In this document: in pieces, positions 14,549-22,047 of the stretch
How positions within the stretch are numbered: position 1 is the first letter of the stretch
How the letters are laid out: each line of letters opens with the position of its first letter
Assembly (NCBI GenBank): GCA_964651515.1
Contig: CAZYYB010000051.1
Location: 1 to 22,370 of the forward strand
Source: BOG-1184 sp964651515
Lineage (GTDB): Bacteria; Fibrobacterota; Chitinivibrionia; Chitinivibrionales; Chitinispirillaceae
DNA: 22,370 nucleotides
Reading direction: 5' to 3'
Made by a program: the position numbers and the translations under genes
The notes under the pieces: generated by a model
Databases searched by the model: none
What the model was told of the DNA's origin: nothing
Seen by the model: only the letters and a program-made list of their open reading frames with translations

Positions 14549-16092
14549 AAATCGGTGTGCCGAAAGAGATCTATGCGGGCGAGCGCCGGGTCGCCTTGAC
14601 CCCGGAGACCGCCGGGCAGTTCCGAAAGCTCGGGTACACGCTCGCCATCGAGTCGGGTGCCGGTTTCGAAGCGGGCTTCCCCGATGAATCGTATGCCGGC
14701 GCGGGCGTGGAGGTGGTCCCTTCGGCCGAAGCGTTGTGGACGTCGTGCGATATCGTCATGAAGGTGCGTCCGCCGACCGTTGCCGAAGCTTCTCTCCTGC
14801 GACCGGGTCAACTGCTCATCGGCTTCATCTGGCCCGCACAGAACAGGGAGCTCCTGGACCGCCTTGCCGCCCGGAAAGCCACGGTACTCGCCATGGACAG
14901 CGTGCCGCGCATCTCGCGCGCCCAAAAGTGCGATGCGCTCTCCTCGATGTCCAATGTTGCCGGATACCGGGCGGTCGTCGAGGCCGCCGACCGCTTCGGC
15001 CGCTTTTTCACCGGCCAGATTACCGCCGCCGGCAACGTGCCGCCCTGCAAGGTGCTCGTCATCGGCGCCGGGGTCGCCGGGCTCGCCGCCATCGGGACGG
15101 CAAAAAGCATGGGTGCGGTCGTCCGTGCCTTCGATACCCGCGCAGAGGTCAGGGAGCAGGTGCAGAGTCTGGGCGCGGAGTTCATCGAAGTCGCCCTGAA
15201 AGAAGAGGGTGCCGGACAGGGCGGTTACGCGAAAACCATGAGCCCCGAGTACATTGCCGCCGAAATGGCCCTTTTCCGGCAGCAGGCGGAGGAGGTCGAT
15301 ATCATCGTTACGACGGCGCTGGTCCCGGGGAAGCCCGCCCCGAAGCTCATCCTCGCCGATATGGTCGAGAAGATGCGCATAGGCAGCGTTATCGTCGACC
15401 TCGCCTCGGAGCAGGGGGGTAACTGCGAGCTGACCGAGCCGGGAAAGGTTGTCCTCAGACACGGGGTGACCATTATCGGGTACACCGATCTGCCGAGCCG
15501 TCTCGCGCCGCAGTCGAGCGCCCTCTACGCGACAAACCTGCGCCACCTGCTCACCGATCTCACCCCGCACACGGACGGCGTCGTCAACCTGAACATGGAC
15601 GACGCGGTGATCCGCGGCGTTACCGTGGTAAACAGCGGCGTCATCACCTGGCCGCCGCCCGCACCGACCCTGACTCTTACACCCCCGGCGAAACCGGCCG
15701 CCGCCCCGGCGCCGCTCGGCGGGGAAAAACCCGTCGTCACTGCCCGCAAGAGCCAGGTCTGGCTGGCGATGGTCATGGCGGTCATCGCGGCGGCGCTCTT
15801 CGGGATCGGGTATGCGGCGCCCTCGGCCTTCCTCATGCACCTGACGGTATTCGTTCTGGCCATCTTCGTCGGGCACCAGGTGGTCTGGAATGTCACGCCT
15901 GCGCTCCACACCCCGCTCATGAGCGTCACCAACGCCATATCGTCCATCATCATCATCGGTGCGCTCATCCAGCTATCGACGCCGGTCCGGCTGGTATGGG
16001 TCCTGGCGGCGATCGCGGTCACGATAACGTTCATCAACATTACGGGCGGCTTTTCAGTCACCTGGCGCATGCTTAAAATGTTCCGTAAATAG
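14545..16092 (+). CDS. pntA: NAD(P) transhydrogenase subunit alpha
   Basis: Alpha subunit of the proton-translocating transhydrogenase, which moves hydride between NADH and NADP+ using the proton gradient. The 515 residues match the E. coli-type full-length subunit: NAD(H)-binding domain I (MKIGVPKEIYAGERRVALTP at the start; VLVIGAGVAGLAAIGTAKSMG with AFDTR, about residues 171-200; DLASEQGGNCELTEPG) and, after a Pro/Ala-rich linker (about 370-395), a C-terminal membrane domain of about four helices (from VWLAMVMAVIAAALFGIGYA). The start is GTG at 14545, overlapping the fur stop by four bases behind a GGGAGG-type site. pntB follows directly. Confidence 0.95.
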   Translation: MKIGVPKEIYAGERRVALTPETAGQFRKLGYTLAIESGAGFEAGFPDESYAGAGVEVVPSAEALWTSCDIVMKVRPPTVAEASLLRPGQLLIGFIWPAQNRELLDRLAARKATVLAMDSVPRISRAQKCDALSSMSNVAGYRAVVEAADRFGRFFTGQITAAGNVPPCKVLVIGAGVAGLAAIGTAKSMGAVVRAFDTRAEVREQVQSLGAEFIEVALKEEGAGQGGYAKTMSPEYIAAEMALFRQQAEEVDIIVTTALVPGKPAPKLILADMVEKMRIGSVIVDLASEQGGNCELTEPGKVVLRHGVTIIGYTDLPSRLAPQSSALYATNLRHLLTDLTPHTDGVVNLNMDDAVIRGVTVVNSGVITWPPPAPTLTLTPPAKPAAAPAPLGGEKPVVTARKSQVWLAMVMAVIAAALFGIGYAAPSAFLMHLTVFVLAIFVGHQVVWNVTPALHTPLMSVTNAISSIIIIGALIQLSTPVRLVWVLAAIAVTITFINITGGFSVTWRMLKMFRK

Positions 16093-16101
16093 GGGGATGT
16101 T

Positions 16102-17565
16102 ACGACCAGCCAGATCCAGGGAATCGTCACCTGCGCCTACCTCGGCGCGACCATGCTGTTCATCCTTGCCCTGAACGGCCTCTCCCACCCGGAAAAGGCG
16201 AGACGGGGCAATCTATTCGGCATCATGGGCATGACCATTGCCGTGCTCGCCGCCGTGCTGACCGCCATATCGAGCCACTACGGGGTGCTCGCGGCCGGCA
16301 TCGGGACCGGCGGGACCATCGGCCTGCTGCTCGCGCTTCGCGTGCGCATGACCCAGATGCCGGAGCTCATCGCCATTCTCCACAGCCTCGTCGGGTGCGC
16401 GGCGACGCTCATCGGGTTCGCGAACTACCTCGATCCCGGAACGCTCGCGCACTACGCCGGTTCCACGCTCGTGATCCATGACCTGGAAACCTGCATCGGC
16501 ATCTTCATCGGCTCGGTCACCTGCACCGGTTCGGTGATCGCCTTCGGCAAACTGTCGGCGCGGATCAGCGGGAAGCCGATGACCTTGCCTTTTCGCCATG
16601 TGCTCAATCTACTGCTCGTCGTTTTTGCGATCGGGGCCGCAACGGTGTTCGTGCTGGCCCACAACCCGGCAACAAGCCTTGGCCCGATCGCGATGAGCCT
16701 CCCTCCCCTTCCGGGCATGCCGGGCGGAACGATCGCCCTCTGCATCATGACCGGATTGGCGCTCCTCTTCGGCATTCACCTGGTCATGGCCATCGGCGGC
16801 GCGGACATGCCGGTCGTGGTTTCCATGCTCAACAGCTATTCGGGGTGGGCCGCGGCAGCCACCGGGTTCATGCTCAATAACGACCTGCTCATCGTCACCG
16901 GCGCCCTGGTCGGATCATCCGGCGCGATCCTGAGCTACATCATGTGCCGCGCCATGAACCGCAATTTTCTCGCGGTCATCGCGGGCGGATTCGGTACCGG
17001 CGGCTCGCACCCGGCGGCAGCGGCGGCGTCCCACGGCGAAGTCGTTACCGTCAAGCCCGACGAGGTGGCCGACCTTCTCGGCCACGCGAGGGACATCGTG
17101 ATCATCCCGGGCTACGGCATGGCGGTCGCCCATGCGCAGCATACCGTTGCGGCGATCACGAAAACCCTGCGCGAAAAGGGGAAGTCCGTGCGGTTCGGCA
17201 TCCATCCGGTCGCGGGGCGCATGCCCGGACACATGAACGTCCTCCTCGCCGAGGCGAATGTCCCCTACGACATCGTGTTCGAAATGGACGAAATCAACGA
17301 CGACTTCCCGAAGGTGGACGTGGCGCTCGTCATCGGCGCCAACGATATCGTGAATCCGGCCGCCATAAGCGATCCAAACAGCCCGATCGCCGGCATGCCG
17401 GTGCTCAAATGCTGGAACAGTAAAATTGCCGTCGTGATGAAGCGATCCATGGCAACCGGGTATGCGGGGGTCGACAATCCGCTCTTCTATATGGAGAATA
17501 CGCGGATGTTCTTCGGGGATGCGCAGAAGAGTCTGGAAGAGGTGTACCATATTTTGACGGCTTAG
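16102..17565 (+). CDS. pntB: NAD(P) transhydrogenase subunit beta (start codon uncertain)
   Basis: Beta subunit, with membrane domain II and NADP(H)-binding domain III. Homology-like sequence begins upstream of the first in-frame ATG (16153): TTSQIQGIVTCAYLGATMLF matches the usual first membrane helix. Later come about eight more helices and domain III with PGYGMAVAHAQHTV, HPVAGRMPGHMNVLLAEA, DEINDDFPKVDVALVIGAND and KRSMATGYAGVDNPLF. Between the pntA stop (same frame) and 16153 there is no ATG, GTG or TTG in frame. The start is placed at ACG 16102, five bases after AGGGGG; GTT 16099 and ATG 16153 (losing about 17 residues) are alternatives. An out-of-frame ATG at 16097 would be in frame if two bases (TT) were absent. 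Confidence 0.9.
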   Translation, partial: TTSQIQGIVTCAYLGATMLFILALNGLSHPEKARRGNLFGIMGMTIAVLAAVLTAISSHYGVLAAGIGTGGTIGLLLALRVRMTQMPELIAILHSLVGCAATLIGFANYLDPGTLAHYAGSTLVIHDLETCIGIFIGSVTCTGSVIAFGKLSARISGKPMTLPFRHVLNLLLVVFAIGAATVFVLAHNPATSLGPIAMSLPPLPGMPGGTIALCIMTGLALLFGIHLVMAIGGADMPVVVSMLNSYSGWAAAATGFMLNNDLLIVTGALVGSSGAILSYIMCRAMNRNFLAVIAGGFGTGGSHPAAAAASHGEVVTVKPDEVADLLGHARDIVIIPGYGMAVAHAQHTVAAITKTLREKGKSVRFGIHPVAGRMPGHMNVLLAEANVPYDIVFEMDEINDDFPKVDVALVIGANDIVNPAAISDPNSPIAGMPVLKCWNSKIAVVMKRSMATGYAGVDNPLFYMENTRMFFGDAQKSLEEVYHILTA

Positions 17566-17578
17566 ACGGAGCCTTTTT
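17559..17578 (+). terminator. Weak terminator after pntB
   Basis: GGCT (17559-17562) and AGCC (17570-17573), followed by five T residues, overlap the pntB stop codon. The stem is only four pairs, so efficiency is doubtful. Confidence 0.4.
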
Positions 17579-17756
17579 CAGAAGCAGAACTTCACCCCTT
17601 CCTTGACGTTGATGCGAAGTATGGAGTGACCTCCCTGCGAACGGCATTATTTTTCGAAATTTGCCTATTGTCATTGTCCTCTCCCCGTCTCGATGACGAA
17701 AAATTGCCGTTTTCAGAGCTCCCCTTTAAGAAATCCCCCCGGTCGCGGAGAAATCT
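17579..17756. other. Intergenic region between pntB and the receptor regulatory region
   Basis: About 180 bp without a supported gene. On the minus strand a short frame of about 20 codons ending at 17578 reads GGHSILRINVKEGVKFCF with no start codon, possibly a relic of a C-terminal end. The plus-strand frame of the receptor is open through here, but composition and the operator downstream argue against translation. Confidence 0.4.
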
Positions 17757-17817
17757 GTGGCACAAATATTTTTTTATGCTATTTTATTGTGCCACTAATT
17801 ATATTTTCGTGCTACAA
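17757..17817. promoter_or_regulatory. Three-half-site operator candidate in front of the receptor gene
   Basis: GTGGCACAA (17757-17765) and TTGTGCCAC (17787-17795) are a perfect 9-bp inverted repeat 21 bp apart. A third half-site, GTGCTACAA (17809-17817), is in the first orientation with seven of nine bases the same. Centres are 30 and 22 bp apart, near whole helical turns. The stretch is strongly AT-rich within a GC-rich genome. A -10-like TACAAT (17813-17818) overlaps the third copy. NikR operators are inverted repeats with half-sites about two turns apart, so NikR is a candidate binder; the motif itself differs from the E. coli GTATGA type. Confidence 0.55.
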
Positions 17818-17883
17818 TTACTTCTAAGCATGGGGATGATCGTGAGGATTGGTTGTCGTTCATCGTGCCTTTCGGATGAAAAG

Positions 17884-20085
17884 ATGGATTTTCCAGGTCA
17901 TCGTTTACTCCTCGCGGGCCTGTTCCTTGCGGCCCTGTGCCGGGCCGAAGTTCCCGAAGCACAAGTCATGCCCGTCCGGATTGAAAGGGATTCGGCCATT
18001 GCCGATAGTGCGAAGGCTTCGCACGGTTCCGGCGCCGGGAGTGCAAACGATTCGGTTACAAGGGCGGCAGACACCTCGGAAATGATAGCCGCCATGCAAA
18101 CGTACAATATCGTCGTGATCGGGCATTACCAGAAAAAGATGGATTCCGCGAACAACGAAGCCAGCAGCGGGACCTATACCAGCCAGCTTCTGGAGGATCG
18201 TCCGATCCTGCGGACCGGTGAGGTCGAGGAGGTCGTCCCCGGACTCATCGTCACCCAGCACAGCGGCGCCGGCAAGGCCAACCAGTTTTTGCTGCGCGGC
18301 TTCAACCTCGATCATGGAACCGACTTCGCGACGTCGATCGACGGCGTTCCGGTGAACCTGCCCACACATGCCCACGGGCAGGGCTACGACGACCTCAACT
18401 TCCTCATCCCCGAGCTCATCGATCATGCCGACTACTTCAAGGGACCCTACGACGCATCGAACGGCGATTTCTCCTCCGCAGGAGGGATCCGCTTGTTTTA
18501 TGATAATCAGCTTGCCCATCCTTTTGTGACGGCAACGGTCGGCTCCTTCAACTACTGGCGCGGCCTGGCCGCTCACTCCACCGATCTTGCCGGCGGAACA
18601 CTCCTTCTCGGCATCGAGGCGATGCACCAGGACGGGCCCTTCGATGTTCCGGAGGACTACAACCAGTACAACGGCCTTCTGCGCTGGTCGCACCGGCTCG
18701 GCGAAGGCATGTTCAATTTAGAGGCCATGGGTTACTCCGGTGAATGGAATGCCACCAACCATATCCCGCAGCGGGCCGTTACCGATGGCTCTGTCGGCCT
18801 CTGGGGAACCGAGGATTCGAGCGACGGCGGCAACTCACACCGCTACAGCCTGTCGAGTTCATGGAAGGGCGAGCTTGCCGGCGGAACGCTCAATGCAACC
18901 GCCTATGCCGTGAAATACGACATGGATCTTTTCTCAAACTTCACCTACTATCTGGTCGACTCGGTGAACGGCGATCAGATGAACCAGAAGGACAACCGGT
19001 GGTTCTATGGAACATCGGATGTCTGGCAGCGGACGGATACGGTTTCAGGAATCCCGGAAAAGTTCCGGGCAGGCCTCGATGCACGGTGCGACCTGATTTC
19101 TCCGGTGGCGCTCTACCATACCGTCGACCGGGTGAGGCTCGCATCCTGGGGCGTGGACACGGTGACCGAACCGAAAATCGAGCCCTGGGTGGATGTGGAG
19201 GGCCGGCCGACACCCTGGATGCGGGCGACGGTCGGATTGCGTTACGTCTATGTATATGCCGATGTGCATTGCGACGATACGGTGAACTCAGGGACTTCGT
19301 CGGGCGAACTTCTTTTGCCGAAGGCAACGGTTGTCCTGGGACCGTGGGATAAAACCGAGTTCTATGCCGATTACGGGGAGGGCTACCATACCAACGATGC
19401 CCGCGGCACCACCGCCATCGTGCAGCAGAGTACGGGAGACTCGCTTCCCAAGGTGACGCTTCTCGTGCGGTCGCAAGGGGTCGAGATCGGCGCACGCAAC
19501 GAGGCAATCCAGGGATTGCAGAGCACTCTTTCCCTGTGGCTGCTGGATCTCAATTCCGAGCTGGTGTGGGACGCCGACGTGGGAACCACCGACCCGGCAG
19601 GGCCCACCCGTCGCATGGGCGTCGAGTGGACCGAAAACTGGCAACCGATCAGGTGGCTGCTCTTCGACTTCGATCTGGCGCTTTCCCGCGCGCGGTTCAC
19701 GGACAACGAAGATACGCTTGGACAGTATGTGCCCGAGGCCATAAATACGATGGCGGCCGCCGGCGCCACCATCCACCGGCTCGGGCCCTGGTCGGCAAGC
19801 CTCTTCATGCGGTACCTTGGCCCCCGGGCGCTTGTCCGGAACGACACCGTCGAGTCCGCGCCTTCCACGCTCTTCAACGGCCAGGTTTCTTACGACCTGA
19901 ACGGCAGGGTGCGGCTCACTCTTGACGTTCTCAATATCTTCAACGCACAGGTCAACGACATGGAATATTACTACGAGTCCCGCATCAAGAATGCGCACGG
20001 GGTGCTCCAGCCGGCTGCCTACGACTATGAAATTCATCCCTCCGAGCCGCTCCAGGTCAGGCTCTCCCTGACGACCCGGTTTTGA
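17884..20085 (+). CDS. TonB-dependent outer-membrane receptor, probable nickel/cobalt uptake
   Basis: Energised outer-membrane channel for a scarce ligand. From the chosen ATG the product is 733 residues: signal peptide (RLLLAGLFLAALCRA, 6-21), a Ser/Ala-rich linker, TonB-box-like YNIVVIG (74-80), plug domain (about 100-205) with FLLRGFNLDHGTDFATSIDG and the His-containing NLPTHAHGQGYDDLNFLIPE, then a long beta-barrel ending RLSLTTRF with terminal Phe. The plug motif GFNLDHGTDF plus HAHGQGY marks a distinct receptor subfamily whose ligand cannot be read from sequence; metal is inferred from the following cbi/nik genes and nikR. The frame extends upstream to 17626, but that part is the operator region. 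The ribosome site (GGATGAAAAG) is weak, so 17830 remains possible. Confidence 0.88.
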   Translation: MDFPGHRLLLAGLFLAALCRAEVPEAQVMPVRIERDSAIADSAKASHGSGAGSANDSVTRAADTSEMIAAMQTYNIVVIGHYQKKMDSANNEASSGTYTSQLLEDRPILRTGEVEEVVPGLIVTQHSGAGKANQFLLRGFNLDHGTDFATSIDGVPVNLPTHAHGQGYDDLNFLIPELIDHADYFKGPYDASNGDFSSAGGIRLFYDNQLAHPFVTATVGSFNYWRGLAAHSTDLAGGTLLLGIEAMHQDGPFDVPEDYNQYNGLLRWSHRLGEGMFNLEAMGYSGEWNATNHIPQRAVTDGSVGLWGTEDSSDGGNSHRYSLSSSWKGELAGGTLNATAYAVKYDMDLFSNFTYYLVDSVNGDQMNQKDNRWFYGTSDVWQRTDTVSGIPEKFRAGLDARCDLISPVALYHTVDRVRLASWGVDTVTEPKIEPWVDVEGRPTPWMRATVGLRYVYVYADVHCDDTVNSGTSSGELLLPKATVVLGPWDKTEFYADYGEGYHTNDARGTTAIVQQSTGDSLPKVTLLVRSQGVEIGARNEAIQGLQSTLSLWLLDLNSELVWDADVGTTDPAGPTRRMGVEWTENWQPIRWLLFDFDLALSRARFTDNEDTLGQYVPEAINTMAAAGATIHRLGPWSASLFMRYLGPRALVRNDTVESAPSTLFNGQVSYDLNGRVRLTLDVLNIFNAQVNDMEYYYESRIKNAHGVLQPAAYDYEIHPSEPLQVRLSLTTRF

Positions 20086-20098
20086 TGAATGCAGGCGG

Positions 20099-20119
20099 CC
20101 GGCGGTATTGAGTCGCCGG
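20099..20119 (+). terminator. Hairpin between receptor and cbiM genes
   Basis: CCGGCG (20099-20104) and CGCCGG (20114-20119) form a perfect six-pair stem 14 bases after the receptor stop. There is no T run. Its loop contains most of the -35 box of the predicted cbiM promoter. Confidence 0.4.
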
Positions 20120-20137
20120 TGTTACCTAATTTATATT
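20108..20137 (+). promoter_or_regulatory. Predicted promoter of the cbiM operon
   Basis: TTGAGT (20108-20113), an 18-bp spacer and TATATT (20132-20137), four and five matches of six. The start of transcription would be about 20144, some 35 bases before the GTG start of cbiM. There is no room for a cobalamin riboswitch. Confidence 0.5.
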
Positions 20138-20178
20138 CGTGGCATGAAGCGTCCCCTCACCCGCGCCAAGACCTGACC

Positions 20179-20868
20179 GTGCATATCCCCGACGGCTATC
20201 TCGGTCCGCCGACCTGCATCGCCGGCTATGCCCTCATGCTGCCGCTCTGGACCATCGCCTCGCGGCGGGTAAAAGCGACGCTCCAGGCACGTCAGGTGCC
20301 GCTCCTGGCCATCGCCGCGGCCTTCTGCTTCGTCATTATGATGTTCAACATTCCGATTCCCGGCGGCACGACCGGCCACGCGGTCGGCGCGGTACTCGCC
20401 GCCATCCTGCTCGGCCCCTGGGCGGCCTGCATCGCGGTCAGCGTCGCTCTTGTCATTCAGGCGCTGCTCTTCGGCGACGGCGGGCTGACGGCACTGGGCA
20501 TGAACTGCTTCAATATGGCCTTCGTGCTGCCGTTTATCGGCTACGGGGTCTATCGGCTCGTCGGTGCAGGATGCGCCTTCACCTCGTTTCGCCGTGTTGT
20601 TGCCGCGGGGATCGGCGGCTACGTCGGCCTCGTCGCCGCATCGTTCTGCGCAGGCATGGAGTTCGGCCTCCAGCCGCTCCTGCACCATGCGGCATCGGGA
20701 GCGGCGCTCTACTGCCCCTATCGGTTCACGGTCGCCGTTCCGGCCATGGTCGGCGGGCATGCGCTCCTCTTCGGCTGGATCGAGCTCCTCGTCACCGCGC
20801 TGGCGGTAAAGTTTATCCAGGCGCAGGACCCCGCGCTTCTTCACGGCGCACCGGACGGCACCCCGTGA
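20179..20868 (+). CDS. cbiM: ECF-type Ni2+/Co2+ transporter substrate-specific subunit CbiM/NikM
   Basis: Membrane S-component that binds the metal ion. The family requires a free N-terminal Met-His; the GTG at 20179 gives MHIPDGYLGPP, exactly the conserved start, so the 30 codons open upstream are rejected. The 229 residues include about six to seven membrane helices, NIPIPGGTTGHAVGAVLAAI, and QALLFGDGGLTALGMNCFNMAF, all family signatures. Cobalt (CbiM) and nickel (NikM) types cannot be separated by eye; nikR nearby and the lack of a B12 riboswitch or cobalamin synthesis genes here favour nickel. Its TGA overlaps the GTG of the next gene by four bases. Confidence 0.94.
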   Translation: MHIPDGYLGPPTCIAGYALMLPLWTIASRRVKATLQARQVPLLAIAAAFCFVIMMFNIPIPGGTTGHAVGAVLAAILLGPWAACIAVSVALVIQALLFGDGGLTALGMNCFNMAFVLPFIGYGVYRLVGAGCAFTSFRRVVAAGIGGYVGLVAASFCAGMEFGLQPLLHHAASGAALYCPYRFTVAVPAMVGGHALLFGWIELLVTALAVKFIQAQDPALLHGAPDGTP

Positions 20869-21218
20869 AAGCATCCCGCAAGGTCTGGATCGTCCTCGCC
20901 ACTCTTGCGGTCGCCTCGCCCCTGGGCCTCTATCTGCCCGCGAAATTCAAGGCCGGCTCCGCATGGGGCGAATGGAGCGGTGAAGAGATCGGCGGCATGG
21001 TCGGCTATATCCCGCAGGGGCTCGGGAGACTCTCGCACCTCTGGCATGCGCCGCTGCGCGATTATGCGTTCAGGGGGATGGATCACGCGGGCCTCGCGCC
21101 CTTGAGCGCCGCCTATGTTTTTTCCGCGATTACCGGCACTGCCCTGTGCGTCGTCGCGGGCCTTGCGGCCGGGAAACTTTTTACCCGGAGGAAATCAAAG
21201 GTTGTCAAAAGGACATAG
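20865..21218 (+). CDS. PDGLE-type small membrane subunit (CbiN/NikN-like)
   Basis: A 117-residue protein with two membrane segments (VWIVLATLAVASPLGLYLPA and AAYVFSAITGTALCVVAGLAAG) flanking a periplasmic loop (WGEWSGEEIGGMVGYIPQGL). This is the layout of the auxiliary component (CbiN, NikN or PDGLE domain) of Ni/Co ECF transporters, which sits between the CbiM and CbiQ genes in such operons. The exact PDGLE signature was not seen, so the assignment rests on topology and place. The start is GTG at 20865, overlapping the cbiM stop (GTGA); the 3' end overlaps cbiQ by 17 bases. Translationally coupled on both sides. Confidence 0.78.
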   Translation: MKASRKVWIVLATLAVASPLGLYLPAKFKAGSAWGEWSGEEIGGMVGYIPQGLGRLSHLWHAPLRDYAFRGMDHAGLAPLSAAYVFSAITGTALCVVAGLAAGKLFTRRKSKVVKRT

Positions 21219-22047
21219 CGGATTCATCGAGGGCGGCGTCACCGCCTTCGCCTCGCTCCTGCGGGAGACTCTCGAAAATGAGCGCATAGCCGCACGCCCG
21301 GGAGTGCTCCAGCGGTCCGATCCCCGGATCAAATTCGTGAGTATCGCGCTTCTCCTCGCCGCCGCGATGCTGGCGCGCTCCATACCCTCACTTGCGGTTC
21401 TTTACGGTATCTGTATCCTTGGAGCAGGGTGCTCAAGAATCTCCCCGCTCTACTTCATGAAACGCACCCTGCCCTTCATCCCGCTTTTCTCCCTTTTCCT
21501 GGCCGTCCCGGCACTGTTCCCGGGCGTATCGCCGGGCGCTCCGGTCATGGCAATCCATATCATGGCGTTGCCCGTGACGGTAACGCGCCAGGGAATCGAC
21601 GCCGCATCCACCCTCATCCTCCGGGTGACCGTTTCGGTCTCGCTCGCGACCCTCCTGGTCCTCACGACCCGCCATCATGTCCTGCTTAAAACCCTGCGCA
21701 TCTTCAGGGTGCCGCAGCTCTTCGTCATGACGATCGGCATGAGCTACCGCTACATCCTGCTCCTTCTTGACATAATTCAAAACACCTTCCTGGGCATGAA
21801 GAGCCGCGTCGGCTTCGTAACGTCGGGCAGCACCGGCAGGCGCATCGCCGCGGCCAACATGGCAAGCCTCTGGCTGCGCTCCTACCGGCTGCACACCCAG
21901 GTCTACGACGCCATGCTGTCGCGCGGCTACACGGGCGAACCGGTGGTCAGGCAGGAGTTCCGAACCCGTGGAACCGATTATCTCCTTTTCGCGGCCGCCG
22001 GTGCCGCCCTGATTGGAACGCTATGGTACAACCGTTGTTTTCATTGA
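21202..22047 (+). CDS. cbiQ: ECF transporter transmembrane component CbiQ/NikQ
   Basis: T-component coupling the metal-binding subunit to the ATPase. 281 residues; a hydrophobic N-terminal half (FVSIALLLAAAMLA, FIPLFSLFLAVPALFP) and the typical coupling helices: LVLTTRHHVLLKTLRIFRVP, then MSYRYILLLLDIIQNTFLGMKSR and the second Ala-Arg-Gly type motif YDAMLSRGYTGEP. The start is TTG at 21202, ten bases after GGAGG; this gives MSKGHSGFIEGG and a 17-base overlap with the preceding gene. Upstream in-frame ATG 21115 would overlap that gene by more than 100 bases. Confidence 0.92.
   Translation: MSKGHSGFIEGGVTAFASLLRETLENERIAARPGVLQRSDPRIKFVSIALLLAAAMLARSIPSLAVLYGICILGAGCSRISPLYFMKRTLPFIPLFSLFLAVPALFPGVSPGAPVMAIHIMALPVTVTRQGIDAASTLILRVTVSVSLATLLVLTTRHHVLLKTLRIFRVPQLFVMTIGMSYRYILLLLDIIQNTFLGMKSRVGFVTSGSTGRRIAAANMASLWLRSYRLHTQVYDAMLSRGYTGEPVVRQEFRTRGTDYLLFAAAGAALIGTLWYNRCFH

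Noticed and set aside
17578..17640. Short minus-strand frame reading GGHSILRINVKEGVKFCF
   Set aside because: About 20 codons, with no start codon and a stop just upstream; at best a relic of a gene end.
17626..17883. N-terminal extension of the receptor gene
   Set aside because: The frame is open but the DNA is AT-rich, holds the operator half-sites and a -10 box, and the signal peptide begins only after 17884.
20086..20178. Cobalamin riboswitch before cbiM
   Set aside because: Only about 35 transcribed bases precede the start and none of the conserved B12-box words is present.
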